A stretch of 33,621 bases of DNA from Oscillatoriales cyanobacterium M59_W2019_021. GTDB taxonomy: Bacteria > Cyanobacteriota > Cyanobacteriia > Cyanobacteriales > Geitlerinemataceae. A program made the translations under genes and the position numbers. This document shows positions 25,186 to 32,742 of the stretch, one piece after another. The notes beneath the pieces were generated by a model. That model was given only the letters and a program-made list of their open reading frames with translations, was not told the DNA's origin and ran no database searches. The stretch covers positions 1 to 33,621 of the forward strand of contig DVED01000142.1 of NCBI GenBank assembly GCA_015295945.1. Reading direction: 5' to 3'. Positions within the stretch are counted from its first letter, which is position 1. Every line of letters begins with the position of its first letter.

Positions 25186-25386
25186 ACTCGAACCGTACCC
25201 GCGTTTTCCTTCCTGGGGTAGATGCTCCAGCCTTGAGAAATCGAATACCTTACACGATGAAGTCTCATATTCCGCAAATCAGCTATCTCCAAGCAGGCAG
25301 AGAGGTTTCCCCAAATCGTGCAATGCAGGTAGCGCGATCGCAAAGCGGCTCCTTTGGAGCATCGAAACCATCCGTGTGAGGTATTT

Positions 25387-26448
25387 ATGCAGTCTCGTCT
25401 GTGGAAGCTCTGGTCGATCCAAAAGCAAAATTGGTTGGACTTTTGGCACGCGCATAGCGGCGACTGGCACTGGTTAGCCGAAAAACCGATGCCGATTGCC
25501 GGATTGAATCGACGGTTGTGGCGGATCTCCGTCGCCTCGTTCAGTTTCTGTTTGTTGCTGACGCTTTCGAGTACCATTGCGACGTTGGGACTCCTCGCCA
25601 ATAGCGTTGCTACCATTATCGGCGCGATGATTATCGCCCCGTTGATGGGTCCGATGGTCGGGATGGCATACGCCATGGTGGTAGGTAATCGGCGGCTGTT
25701 GCGCCGCTCTTTTCTGACCGCACTGACGGGGGTCATTCTCACGATTGTCACCTCGGCGGCGATCGCTTATACCATCGGGTTGCGAGCGGTGGGATCGGAA
25801 ATTTTAGCCCGTGCCAACCCCACGTTAATCGATTTAGGAGTGGCGCTGGCAGCGGGTGCAGCGGGTTCCTTTGCCAACTCGCGCCGCAGTATTGCCGATG
25901 CGCTGCCGGGGGTTGCCATTGCCGTTGCTTTGGTTCCGCCGTTAAGCACCATCGGTATTGGCATCGCGTTGGGTCAGCAGAGCTTGGCAGTCGGGGCGCT
26001 GCTGTTATTTTTAACCAACTTTACGGCGATCGTCTTTAGTGGTGCTTTGGTGTTTCTCCTTCAACGCTACGGCAATATCCAAAAAGCCCAGCGAGGACTT
26101 TCAATTTCCGTTTTTCTATTATTTTTATTAGGTATTCCCCTGGGATTTTCCTTGAAAAATTTGCTCGTTCAAGAAAATGTACGGCGCAATATCGGAGATT
26201 TAATTCGCCGTCAGACGCTGACATTTGCCGATCGGGACATTCGATCGATTCGTGTTCGCGATTTTCGCGGCGACGCCCTCTTTGTCGAAATCGAAATTTC
26301 CGCACCTTTCGGTTCTATTTCCCCACTACAAGTGAATTTAGTGCGAGACTTTCTGTCGCAGAAATTGGAAAAACCGATCAACCTGCAAGTGCGTGCAATT
26401 CCCATCGAAATTTTAGAATCCGAGCCAACTTCCATCGATGTTCCCTAG
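25387..26448 (+). CDS. DUF389 (TIGR00341-like) integral membrane protein
   Basis: The 353-residue protein has a short N-terminal cytoplasmic stretch, then several membrane helices. Family features include SNSVATIIGAMIIAPLMGP-like sequence (here ANSVATIIGAMIIAPLMGP), GVALAAGAAGSFANSR and PGVAIAVALVPPLSTIGIG. The last 90 residues form a soluble domain. The family's function is unknown; transport has been proposed because of the conserved Pro/Gly-rich helices. ATG at 25387 has GAGG 5 nt upstream; the in-frame TTG at 25354 lacks a site and adds non-family residues. The MITE lies 200 bp upstream. Confidence 0.87.
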   Translation: MQSRLWKLWSIQKQNWLDFWHAHSGDWHWLAEKPMPIAGLNRRLWRISVASFSFCLLLTLSSTIATLGLLANSVATIIGAMIIAPLMGPMVGMAYAMVVGNRRLLRRSFLTALTGVILTIVTSAAIAYTIGLRAVGSEILARANPTLIDLGVALAAGAAGSFANSRRSIADALPGVAIAVALVPPLSTIGIGIALGQQSLAVGALLLFLTNFTAIVFSGALVFLLQRYGNIQKAQRGLSISVFLLFLLGIPLGFSLKNLLVQENVRRNIGDLIRRQTLTFADRDIRSIRVRDFRGDALFVEIEISAPFGSISPLQVNLVRDFLSQKLEKPINLQVRAIPIEILESEPTSIDVP

Positions 26449-26534
26449 AAGTAGGGATGCAATTTCGAGCGATGAAAATTGGCGATCAAAACCCATCCAT
26501 AAAGTTGTCAGTGGTTCGTTACCCATTACCTACT

Positions 26535-26939
26535 TTAACAACCGGGTTTTTTCACGTTGTAATCTTCGTGGGATAAGACCTCTTGGGGAACCGTCGTCGT
26601 ACCGTTGTCGTGGCAAATCATCCGATAGTTGCGCGTAATGGGAATGCTGATAATATCTCGGTTGTGGCGCAGGCGTTTCCCGCCAAATTCTCGATAATCC
26701 TGTCCGGCACTCAAGGCAGCAACGATCGTCCGCGACTTAACGACTACATGAGGCGGTAATGCCGTCAGGTCGATGGGATCTTCGGCAAACAATGCTTCCC
26801 ACTGAATTTTTTCCATGCGCTTCTGCGCCCGATCTTGCTCTTGCTGCTCCTTGAGCGCCTCTTCTTGAGCGCATCGGTGGCAAATTTGACCGTAGCCTTT
26901 GTGACCGCAGGGAAATGTTTTTTTACGTCTTTTAGGCAT
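26535..26939 (-). CDS. Small zinc-ribbon protein with RelE/ParE-like C-terminal part
   Basis: From ATG at 26939 the product has 134 residues. It opens with MPKRRKKTFPCGHKGYGQIC and an immediately following HRC, a Cys-x-His...Cys-x2-Cys zinc knuckle or ribbon. A charged helix (about 25-45) leads to a C-terminal part, residues about 70-134, with GGKRLRHNRDIISIPITRNY and RMICHDN...EVLSHEDYN. The basic strand, paired 'IPI..NYR' strands and terminal HEDYN resemble RelE/ParE-fold toxins. I recall zinc-binding proteins with this start as conserved in cyanobacteria. The ATG is chosen over a longer upstream start because MPKRRKKTF begins the conserved-looking part. Toxicity and RNA cleavage are not shown, and no antitoxin gene lies adjacent. 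Confidence 0.75.
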   Translation of the reverse strand: MPKRRKKTFPCGHKGYGQICHRCAQEEALKEQQEQDRAQKRMEKIQWEALFAEDPIDLTALPPHVVVKSRTIVAALSAGQDYREFGGKRLRHNRDIISIPITRNYRMICHDNGTTTVPQEVLSHEDYNVKKPGC

Positions 26940-27101
26940 AAACCAGTCGTGTTGGTTTAAACCCACACCTGAATCAAAATCACCGAGACCATAGCTACTT
27001 AGCACGATGTTGCTGGGAATCTTCAGTCAGATTCCCCTTTAATTATGCTACTGGAAAACGCGATCGCTTAACAGGGGGAGCCGAGGAGGCAGGGAAAGGA
27101 G

Positions 27102-27207
27102 GACACGGGGACACGGGGACACGGAGATCGTGATGTGAATGCGAAAGCGCAAATCCTCAAATGACAAATGACCAATGACAAACCCCAAACCCCAAACTCC
27201 CAACCCC
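27102..27207. repeat. Octamer and heptamer tandem repeats downstream of avtA
   Basis: GACACGGG is repeated about three times with 8-bp period (27102-27124). After a gap, AAATGAC, AAATGAC, CAATGAC, AAACCCC, AAACCCC, AAACTCC and CAACCCC run in unbroken 7-bp phase (27159-27207). They fill the gap between the zinc-ribbon gene and the avtA stop at 27213. Here no start codon is involved on the + strand. Confidence 0.8.
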
Positions 27208-27212
27208 AAACT

Positions 27213-28493
27213 TCAACAAACGGGCATCTTCTGATAGACCTGTTCGATGGTTTGTGCCAGGTGGCGCATTCCCGTTGCGATCTCGTCGTCAGTGGCAGTG
27301 AGACTCACCCGGATGCACTGTTTGGCGTGTCGCCACTCTCCTTGAAGTCCGGGAAAGAAGGGTTCGCCGGGAACGACGATAACACCCGATCGCTTGATTT
27401 CTTGGTACAATTCCCAATCGGTCATCGGTAAGTCTTGGAACCACAACCAGGCAAAAATCGCCCCTTCACCGCGATGGAGGAACCAGGGTACGTCTTTGGG
27501 CATGGCTTCGTGAAGGGTGGCATCTACCACGTCGAATTTCTTCTGGTAGTGGGGGCGCACCACGTTGGCGGCAATTTCTCCGAGAGCGCCCGAAGCAATG
27601 GCTCGTGCGGCGATGGCTTGTCCGTACCGCGAGGAATGGATGCACAAATTGGTTTGGAAGGATTCCAACACCCGAATTAGGGGTTCGGGTCCGATGGCAA
27701 CGCCAATGCGCTCTCCCGGCAATCCCGCTTTCGACAGGCTGAGACAGTGAAGGATATTCGGTCCGAAAATCGGCGTCATTTCCGTAAAATTCAAGGCGGG
27801 AAAGGGCGGTGCGTAGGCGGAGTCTACCAGTACGGGAATATTGTAGGTTTCGGCGAGGGCGGCAATTTGGCGGACTTCCGTATCGCTGAGGACGTTTCCG
27901 GTGGGGTTGCAGGGACGGGAAAAGATAACGCAGCCGACGTTCTCGTCGATTTCTAGCTGGCTGAAATCGGGGCGGTATTTGAATTGATGGTTGGCGGCAT
28001 CGATGTCTAAGGTGGGCTTGTAGGACACCAAGGCTTCTTTGACTAAGCTGACGCCGCCATAGCCGGTATAATCGGGACTCAGGGGTAAGACGATGCGTTT
28101 GAGTTGGCCGTTTGCGGTGTAGCCGCCGAAAGCGTTGGCGGCGTAGAAGTAGATGGATTGGCTTCCGGGGGTAATGAGGATGTTGCGATCGGTCAAACTC
28201 AATCCATAGCGGCGGTTGAAGTCATCGCGAATGGCTTCGATCAAAGGTTGGTATCCTTGGGAGGAACCGTAGCGGCACACCACTTCTCCGTAGTCGGAAC
28301 TGGCAAGGAGTTCGGCAGTGCAGTCGCGCCACAATTGCTCCACTTCCGGCAAAATCACCGGATTTCCCGCACTGAGATTAATAAACTCTCGTCCTTGCCC
28401 TGCTTGTAACGTTTCGATGATATCCTTCATAATTGCCCGCACCCCAGTCAGGTGGGACATTTGTTCGCCAAATCGAGTCAGAGCAGGGTTCAT
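27213..28493 (-). CDS. avtA: Valine-pyruvate aminotransferase (AvtA-like)
   Basis: This fold-type I PLP aminotransferase of 426 residues is full length. The PLP lysine is Lys255 in CLSLSKAGLPGERIG, cofactor-binding Asp is in VLVDSAYAPP, the substrate-side loop is SRPCNPTGN, and the arginine binding the alpha-carboxylate is in CIRVSLT. N-terminal LSAGNPVILPEVEQLW and RYGSSQGY are characteristic of AvtA, which makes alanine and 2-ketoisovalerate from valine and pyruvate. The gene is divergent from the chemosensory cluster and apparently monocistronic. No ribosome site is visible before ATG at 28493. Confidence 0.93.
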   Translation of the reverse strand: MNPALTRFGEQMSHLTGVRAIMKDIIETLQAGQGREFINLSAGNPVILPEVEQLWRDCTAELLASSDYGEVVCRYGSSQGYQPLIEAIRDDFNRRYGLSLTDRNILITPGSQSIYFYAANAFGGYTANGQLKRIVLPLSPDYTGYGGVSLVKEALVSYKPTLDIDAANHQFKYRPDFSQLEIDENVGCVIFSRPCNPTGNVLSDTEVRQIAALAETYNIPVLVDSAYAPPFPALNFTEMTPIFGPNILHCLSLSKAGLPGERIGVAIGPEPLIRVLESFQTNLCIHSSRYGQAIAARAIASGALGEIAANVVRPHYQKKFDVVDATLHEAMPKDVPWFLHRGEGAIFAWLWFQDLPMTDWELYQEIKRSGVIVVPGEPFFPGLQGEWRHAKQCIRVSLTATDDEIATGMRHLAQTIEQVYQKMPVC

Positions 28494-28915
28494 AGCCGTT
28501 CGGATCGTAAGTGTGGATGGGGTCGCGATACTCCTACGGAGTCGCTTGGCGATCGCAGCCTTTTCAAGCTCGGCACGCGCATCGCATTGTTTTTTATTGT
28601 GTCCTATCGTAGCCTAGGCGACAATTGCCGAGGAAAGACGATCGCGGATCGATACGAGACCGATCTCCAGACCGACTCGATCGGTTGGGCAAATGCGCGT
28701 CGGACATAGCGGTAAGATTAAAAGTGTTAATTTATGGTTATATACCACTTTTGGGAATCGCGATCGGTAATTGGGTCTGAAAAATCTACCGAGCGATCGC
28801 TCGCTGTTGTGCCTAAAATCGAACCCACAGATGCCGAAGCGTTCCCTGGGTTGATTCGCTATTTGGGGGCGATCGCACTTCGCGATGGAGTTGATTTCAA
28901 TCCTGTATTTTTGTC
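28494..28915. other. Divergent intergenic region avtA / chemosensory cluster
   Basis: These 422 bp hold several HIP1 octamers and a 13-bp ACTCCTACGGAGT palindrome (28530-28542). An open frame at 28734-28943 overlaps the CheR start by 28 bp in another frame; it has no recognisable domain, so I do not call it. Promoters for both flanking genes should lie here, but none is convincing by eye. Confidence 0.45.
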
Positions 28916-30157
28916 ATGGATGTTTCACCGATTGAAAAATTGATAGAAAATAAAATCGGCTTAGAGGGCAGTCGGATTAATTCCCACCATATTGCCAAGG
29001 TCACGATCGAACGCATGACCACTTTGCAACAACCCGATTTAAATGCCTACATCCAGTACCTACAGAATTCTCCTCGAGAATTTGAAGCACTTATTGAAAG
29101 CGCCATCGTTCCCGAAACTTGGTTTTTTCGCGATCGAGAAGCCTTCAACTTTATGAAGTTGTACGTTAAATATACGTGGTTACTATCGAAAGCGAGCAAG
29201 GTTTTGCGAGTGTTAAGTGTTCCGTGTTCGACCGGAGAAGAACCTTATTCCATCGCGATCGCTCTGTTGGAAAGCGGTTTGACTCCCAATCAGTTTCAAA
29301 TTGATGCCGTTGATATCAGTAAAGTTGCACTCAAAAAAGCTCGAGCTTATACCTACTCAGAAAATTCATTTCGGGGGAATAATTTAGAGTTTAAAAGTCA
29401 TTATTTTAAAAGACAAAAATGTCAATATAAACTCTATGATTGGATCGCTAAAAATGTGAATTTTAGTTGGGGAAATTTGCTCGATCCATTATTTTTAGTC
29501 GATCGCCAACCCTACCATATGATTTGGTGTCGAAATTTACTCATCTATTTAAATCGAAACTCTCAAAAAAAGGCATTTCAAGTTTTAGATAGATTGCTCT
29601 TGCCTGAAGGCTTTTTGTTTTTGGGATACGCAGAATTAGGCACGATCGAAAGCGATCGGTTTGTATCGGTTCGCCATCCTCGCGCATTTGCTTATCGCAA
29701 AGTTGCCACATCTAACTTAAAATCAAACTTCAACAAGAGCGATAAAAAAATCCGAAAAGATCCGAGTCGAGCGATGGCATCCAGCTCTTTTCCTACCTCC
29801 TCGCCGTCACCCCTTCAACCCCCATCCCATACTCCCCAAAGTTCTGTTTCTCCAACCGACCTTCAATCTGCAAGGCGTTTAGCCGATGAAGGAAAATTAG
29901 AGGAAGCAAAATCCCACTGCGATGCTTACATTCAACAGCACCGAACGAGTAGTGAAGGATTCTTATTACTCGGTGAAATCGAGCAAGCTTTAGGTCGTAA
30001 CGACATTGCCGAAGCTAATTTGCGCAAAGCCGTTTACTTAAACCCCAATTGCTACGAAGCCCTCGTACATCTGGCACAATTACAAGAACAACGCGGGGAC
30101 GATCGCAATGCTACGATTATCCGCCAGCGCATTCAAAGACTTTTAGAAACTTCATAA
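28916..30157 (+). CDS. CheR-type methyltransferase with C-terminal TPR, WspC-like
   Basis: The 413-residue protein has a CheR fold. VPETWFFRDREAF is the CheR signature for receptor methyltransferases, VLSVPCSTGEEPYSIAIAL is the AdoMet-binding motif, and MIWCRNLLIYLNRNSQKKAF is the late conserved motif. A proline/serine-rich linker (about 285-315) joins a TPR region (about 320-400, EGFLLLGEIEQALGRNDIAE). A C-terminal TPR and the N-terminus beginning directly at IEKLIENKIGL match WspC. It would methylate glutamates of the adjacent MCP using S-adenosylmethionine. ATG at 28916 matches the WspC start. The TPR may dock partner proteins. Confidence 0.9.
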   Translation: MDVSPIEKLIENKIGLEGSRINSHHIAKVTIERMTTLQQPDLNAYIQYLQNSPREFEALIESAIVPETWFFRDREAFNFMKLYVKYTWLLSKASKVLRVLSVPCSTGEEPYSIAIALLESGLTPNQFQIDAVDISKVALKKARAYTYSENSFRGNNLEFKSHYFKRQKCQYKLYDWIAKNVNFSWGNLLDPLFLVDRQPYHMIWCRNLLIYLNRNSQKKAFQVLDRLLLPEGFLFLGYAELGTIESDRFVSVRHPRAFAYRKVATSNLKSNFNKSDKKIRKDPSRAMASSSFPTSSPSPLQPPSHTPQSSVSPTDLQSARRLADEGKLEEAKSHCDAYIQQHRTSSEGFLLLGEIEQALGRNDIAEANLRKAVYLNPNCYEALVHLAQLQEQRGDDRNATIIRQRIQRLLETS

Positions 30158-30279
30158 AAATATAAATATACCCAGTCCTAGATGGGCAGTTGACAAGTAT
30201 GATAAGATTCCGGATTGATCGCCAATTTATTTTTACCCCTCAACTCGATCGCAGTTAACTTCATTTTTTAGAAAAACGT

Positions 30280-31917
30280 ATGTTTAAAAACTGGACAGTC
30301 GAACAGCGAATGTTGTTATCTTATTTGGTCATTGGCGGACTGTTTTTTTTCGTCGCGGGGATTGGTTGGATGAGTACCCATCGACTGAAGCAGCATATTG
30401 AAAGCGTGGCAAGTTTGTGGAAAGTTAACGAAGGAAAAACCCAAGTAGACTCTTCAGAAAATATGCTGGCGATCGATCTGTTGCCTGCCGAACGCACTGC
30501 GGAAGTTGAGAGAATGGAAAAAGCGCTCGCCCAAAGCGAGCGAGGATTTGGGGAATACGAAGCCATTCCTCGCAACGATCGCGAAAACGAATTATATCAA
30601 GCGGTGCGGGCAAATTGGGAAATTTGGTTGAGCGATCACGAAAAATTGATGGCACTCAACGAACAATTACAAAATGCAACTACAGAAAAACAACAAACCG
30701 AACTGCTGAACCAAATAGCCCAACAAGCCCAGTACAATCGTCAGTCTTTCGATGTAGCGACTGCCAGTATTTTAGAATTAATTGCGTATAACGAAGAACA
30801 ATCCACTTCGGATATTCGGATCAGTACGATTTTGTCTTGGCTCGGTTTGTTTATCAGCGTAGGAACCGTTCTCTGGTTCCGCTGGTACTTCACCCAAACG
30901 GTGTCCAAACCCCTAGGGGCAAAAATTGCCGATGTGGTCAAAGTTGCCGAAGAAATTTCCACGGGAAATTTAACGACAAAAGTCGATCGCGCCTCGAGCA
31001 ATGGAGAAGTGGATGGCGATGATGTCGGCAAACTCCAAGTCGCTTTTGCCCGCATGAATAAAAACCTGAACTCTCTAGTCAAACAAGTTCAGGAATCCAG
31101 CATCCAAATTATGTCTTCGGCAACCCAAATTTCGGCATCGGGCAAACAGTTAGAAGCCACCATGACCGAGCAAGTTGCCTCCATCAACGAAGTGGCAACC
31201 ACCAGCAAGCAAATTGCCGCTACCACTGAAGAATTGGTACAGACGATTGGAGAAGTCGCCGATGTCTCCGGTAACACCGCCATGTCGGCAGCTAGCGGTC
31301 AAGATCGGTTGATCGAAATGGAAAACACCATGCGCCAACTCACCGATGCGACGGGTTCGATTTCCTCCAAACTGGGGGCGATTAGCGAAAAAGCCAACAA
31401 TATCAGCAGCGTCGTCACCACCATTACCAAAGTTGCCGACCAAACCAACCTGCTCTCCCTCAATGCCGCCATCGAAGCCGAAAAAGCGGGAGAATACGGT
31501 TCCGGGTTTGCCGTCGTCGCTCGAGAAATTCGCCGCCTCGCCGACCAAACCGCCGTCGCCACCTTAGAAATCGAGCAGATGGTCAAAGATATGCAGTCGG
31601 CAGTTTCCAGCGGGGTCATGGAAATGGATAAATTTACCCAAGAAGTGAGTCGGGGGGCGAATGACGTTCGCAGCATCGGCGGACAACTGGCGCAAGTCAT
31701 CGAGCAGGTGCAAAGTTTAACGCCGCGTTTTGAAGTGGTCAACGATGGGATTGAAGGTCAGTCTATCGGCGCCCAACAAATCAGCCAAGCGATGGCGCAA
31801 TTGAGCGAAGCGTCGCGGCAAATTGCCAGTTCCCTGCGCGAAACCAATAACGCGATCGATCAATTAAACGATGCCGCAACGGGTTTGCAGCACGAAGTCG
31901 CCAAGTTTAGAGTGTAG
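30280..31917 (+). CDS. Methyl-accepting chemotaxis protein, WspA-like
   Basis: The 545-residue receptor has membrane helices at about 11-30 and 182-201 enclosing a helical periplasmic domain of about 150 residues, of four-helix-bundle type. A HAMP domain (about 202-255, SKPLGAKIADVVKVAEEIS) and a long cytoplasmic coiled coil follow. The hairpin tip is VADQTNLLSLNAAIEAEKAG, the universal CheA/CheW contact, with family-typical GFAVVAREIRRLADQ. The receptor lies between the methyltransferase and CheW genes, so it likely feeds this local CheA. The ligand is unknown; WspA of Pseudomonas senses surface or envelope stress. A TTGACA at 30190 upstream lacks a good -10 element. Confidence 0.92.
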   Translation: MFKNWTVEQRMLLSYLVIGGLFFFVAGIGWMSTHRLKQHIESVASLWKVNEGKTQVDSSENMLAIDLLPAERTAEVERMEKALAQSERGFGEYEAIPRNDRENELYQAVRANWEIWLSDHEKLMALNEQLQNATTEKQQTELLNQIAQQAQYNRQSFDVATASILELIAYNEEQSTSDIRISTILSWLGLFISVGTVLWFRWYFTQTVSKPLGAKIADVVKVAEEISTGNLTTKVDRASSNGEVDGDDVGKLQVAFARMNKNLNSLVKQVQESSIQIMSSATQISASGKQLEATMTEQVASINEVATTSKQIAATTEELVQTIGEVADVSGNTAMSAASGQDRLIEMENTMRQLTDATGSISSKLGAISEKANNISSVVTTITKVADQTNLLSLNAAIEAEKAGEYGSGFAVVAREIRRLADQTAVATLEIEQMVKDMQSAVSSGVMEMDKFTQEVSRGANDVRSIGGQLAQVIEQVQSLTPRFEVVNDGIEGQSIGAQQISQAMAQLSEASRQIASSLRETNNAIDQLNDAATGLQHEVAKFRV

Positions 31918-31976
31918 AAAAGGCAGAAGGCAAAGGGAGCCGGGGAAGCAAGGGGAGAGAAGCAACTAACCATCAT

Positions 31977-32048
31977 GGTGCGTTTCGTCCCTCAACACAC
32001 CCTACCTACTCACAAACCCCAAAACCCAAAACCCAAATAACAAATGAC
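31977..32048. repeat. GGTGCGTT repeat plus heptamers ending on the CheW start codon
   Basis: A near copy of the 6869-6898 repeat lies at 31977-32006. It passes into AAACCCC, AAAACCC, AAAACCC, AAATAAC and AAATGAC in 7-bp phase (32014-32048). The CheW gene ATG at 32044 is in the final heptamer, as in the Rieske gene. Confidence 0.85.
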
Positions 32049-32742
32049 CGAATTTAACGATTGTTGGAAAAAAATTGGGGTTGAAGGCGATCGATCGTGT
32101 CCGGAGTTAGAAACTCACATTCACTGTCGCAACTGTCCGGTGTATTCGGCGGCGGGGCGGGGTTTGTTGGAGCGAGAAGCGCCGGAAGGCTATCTAGAAG
32201 AGTGGACGAATTTGCTCGCCCAAAGCCAGCAAATTTCCACTCTGTCCGATCGCAAAAAAAGTGCGATTCAAAAGACAACACGATCGCTTTCGGTGACGAT
32301 CTTCCGCCTTGGCAATGAATGGATGGCGCTGCCAGCCAAACTGTTTAAAGAAATTACCCCACCCACGCCGATTCATACTCTTCCCCATCGCAGTAACGAC
32401 TTATTTTTGGGTCTGGCGAACGTGCGGGGAGAAATCTTAATGTGCGTTTCCCTATTTATTTTGCTGGGGATCGATCGCGCGACTCAAGCTCAGTCTAAAA
32501 TGAGTCCTGTCGTTTACGAACGGATGGTTGTCGTTGAAGTTGAAGGGTATAGTTGGGCGTTTGCAGTCGATGAAATCTACGGAGTTCATCGGGTGCGAGA
32601 AGAAGACTTGCGACCCCCTCCGGTGGCGCTCTCCAAATCTGAAGAAAATTATACAATAAGCACAATTAATTGGCAAGATCAAAAAGTTAATTACTTAGAT
32701 TCAGAGCTTTTATTCTACACGCTACAGCGGAGGGTGCTGTGA
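32044..32742 (+). CDS. CheW-like coupling protein with Cys-rich N-terminus, WspD-like
   Basis: Residues about 80-232 are a CheW fold: SVTIFRLGNEWMALPAKLFK, FLGLANVRGEILMCVSLFIL and YSWAFAVDEIYGVHRV. The first 40 residues carry DCWKKIGVEGDRSCPELE followed by HIHCRNCPVYSA, a Cys/His set (Cys7, Cys19, His25, His27, Cys28, Cys31) that is the hallmark of WspD-type CheW proteins; a metal or redox role is possible but unproven. It couples the MCP to the CheA kinase. Its stop codon overlaps the CheA start (GTGA). The start codon sits in a heptameric repeat without a ribosome site. Confidence 0.9.
   Translation: MTEFNDCWKKIGVEGDRSCPELETHIHCRNCPVYSAAGRGLLEREAPEGYLEEWTNLLAQSQQISTLSDRKKSAIQKTTRSLSVTIFRLGNEWMALPAKLFKEITPPTPIHTLPHRSNDLFLGLANVRGEILMCVSLFILLGIDRATQAQSKMSPVVYERMVVVEVEGYSWAFAVDEIYGVHRVREEDLRPPPVALSKSEENYTISTINWQDQKVNYLDSELLFYTLQRRVL

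Noticed and set aside
28734-28943. 69-codon open frame before the CheR gene, considered as a short CheW
   Set aside because: It lacks CheW motifs and runs 28 bp into the CheR gene in another frame.
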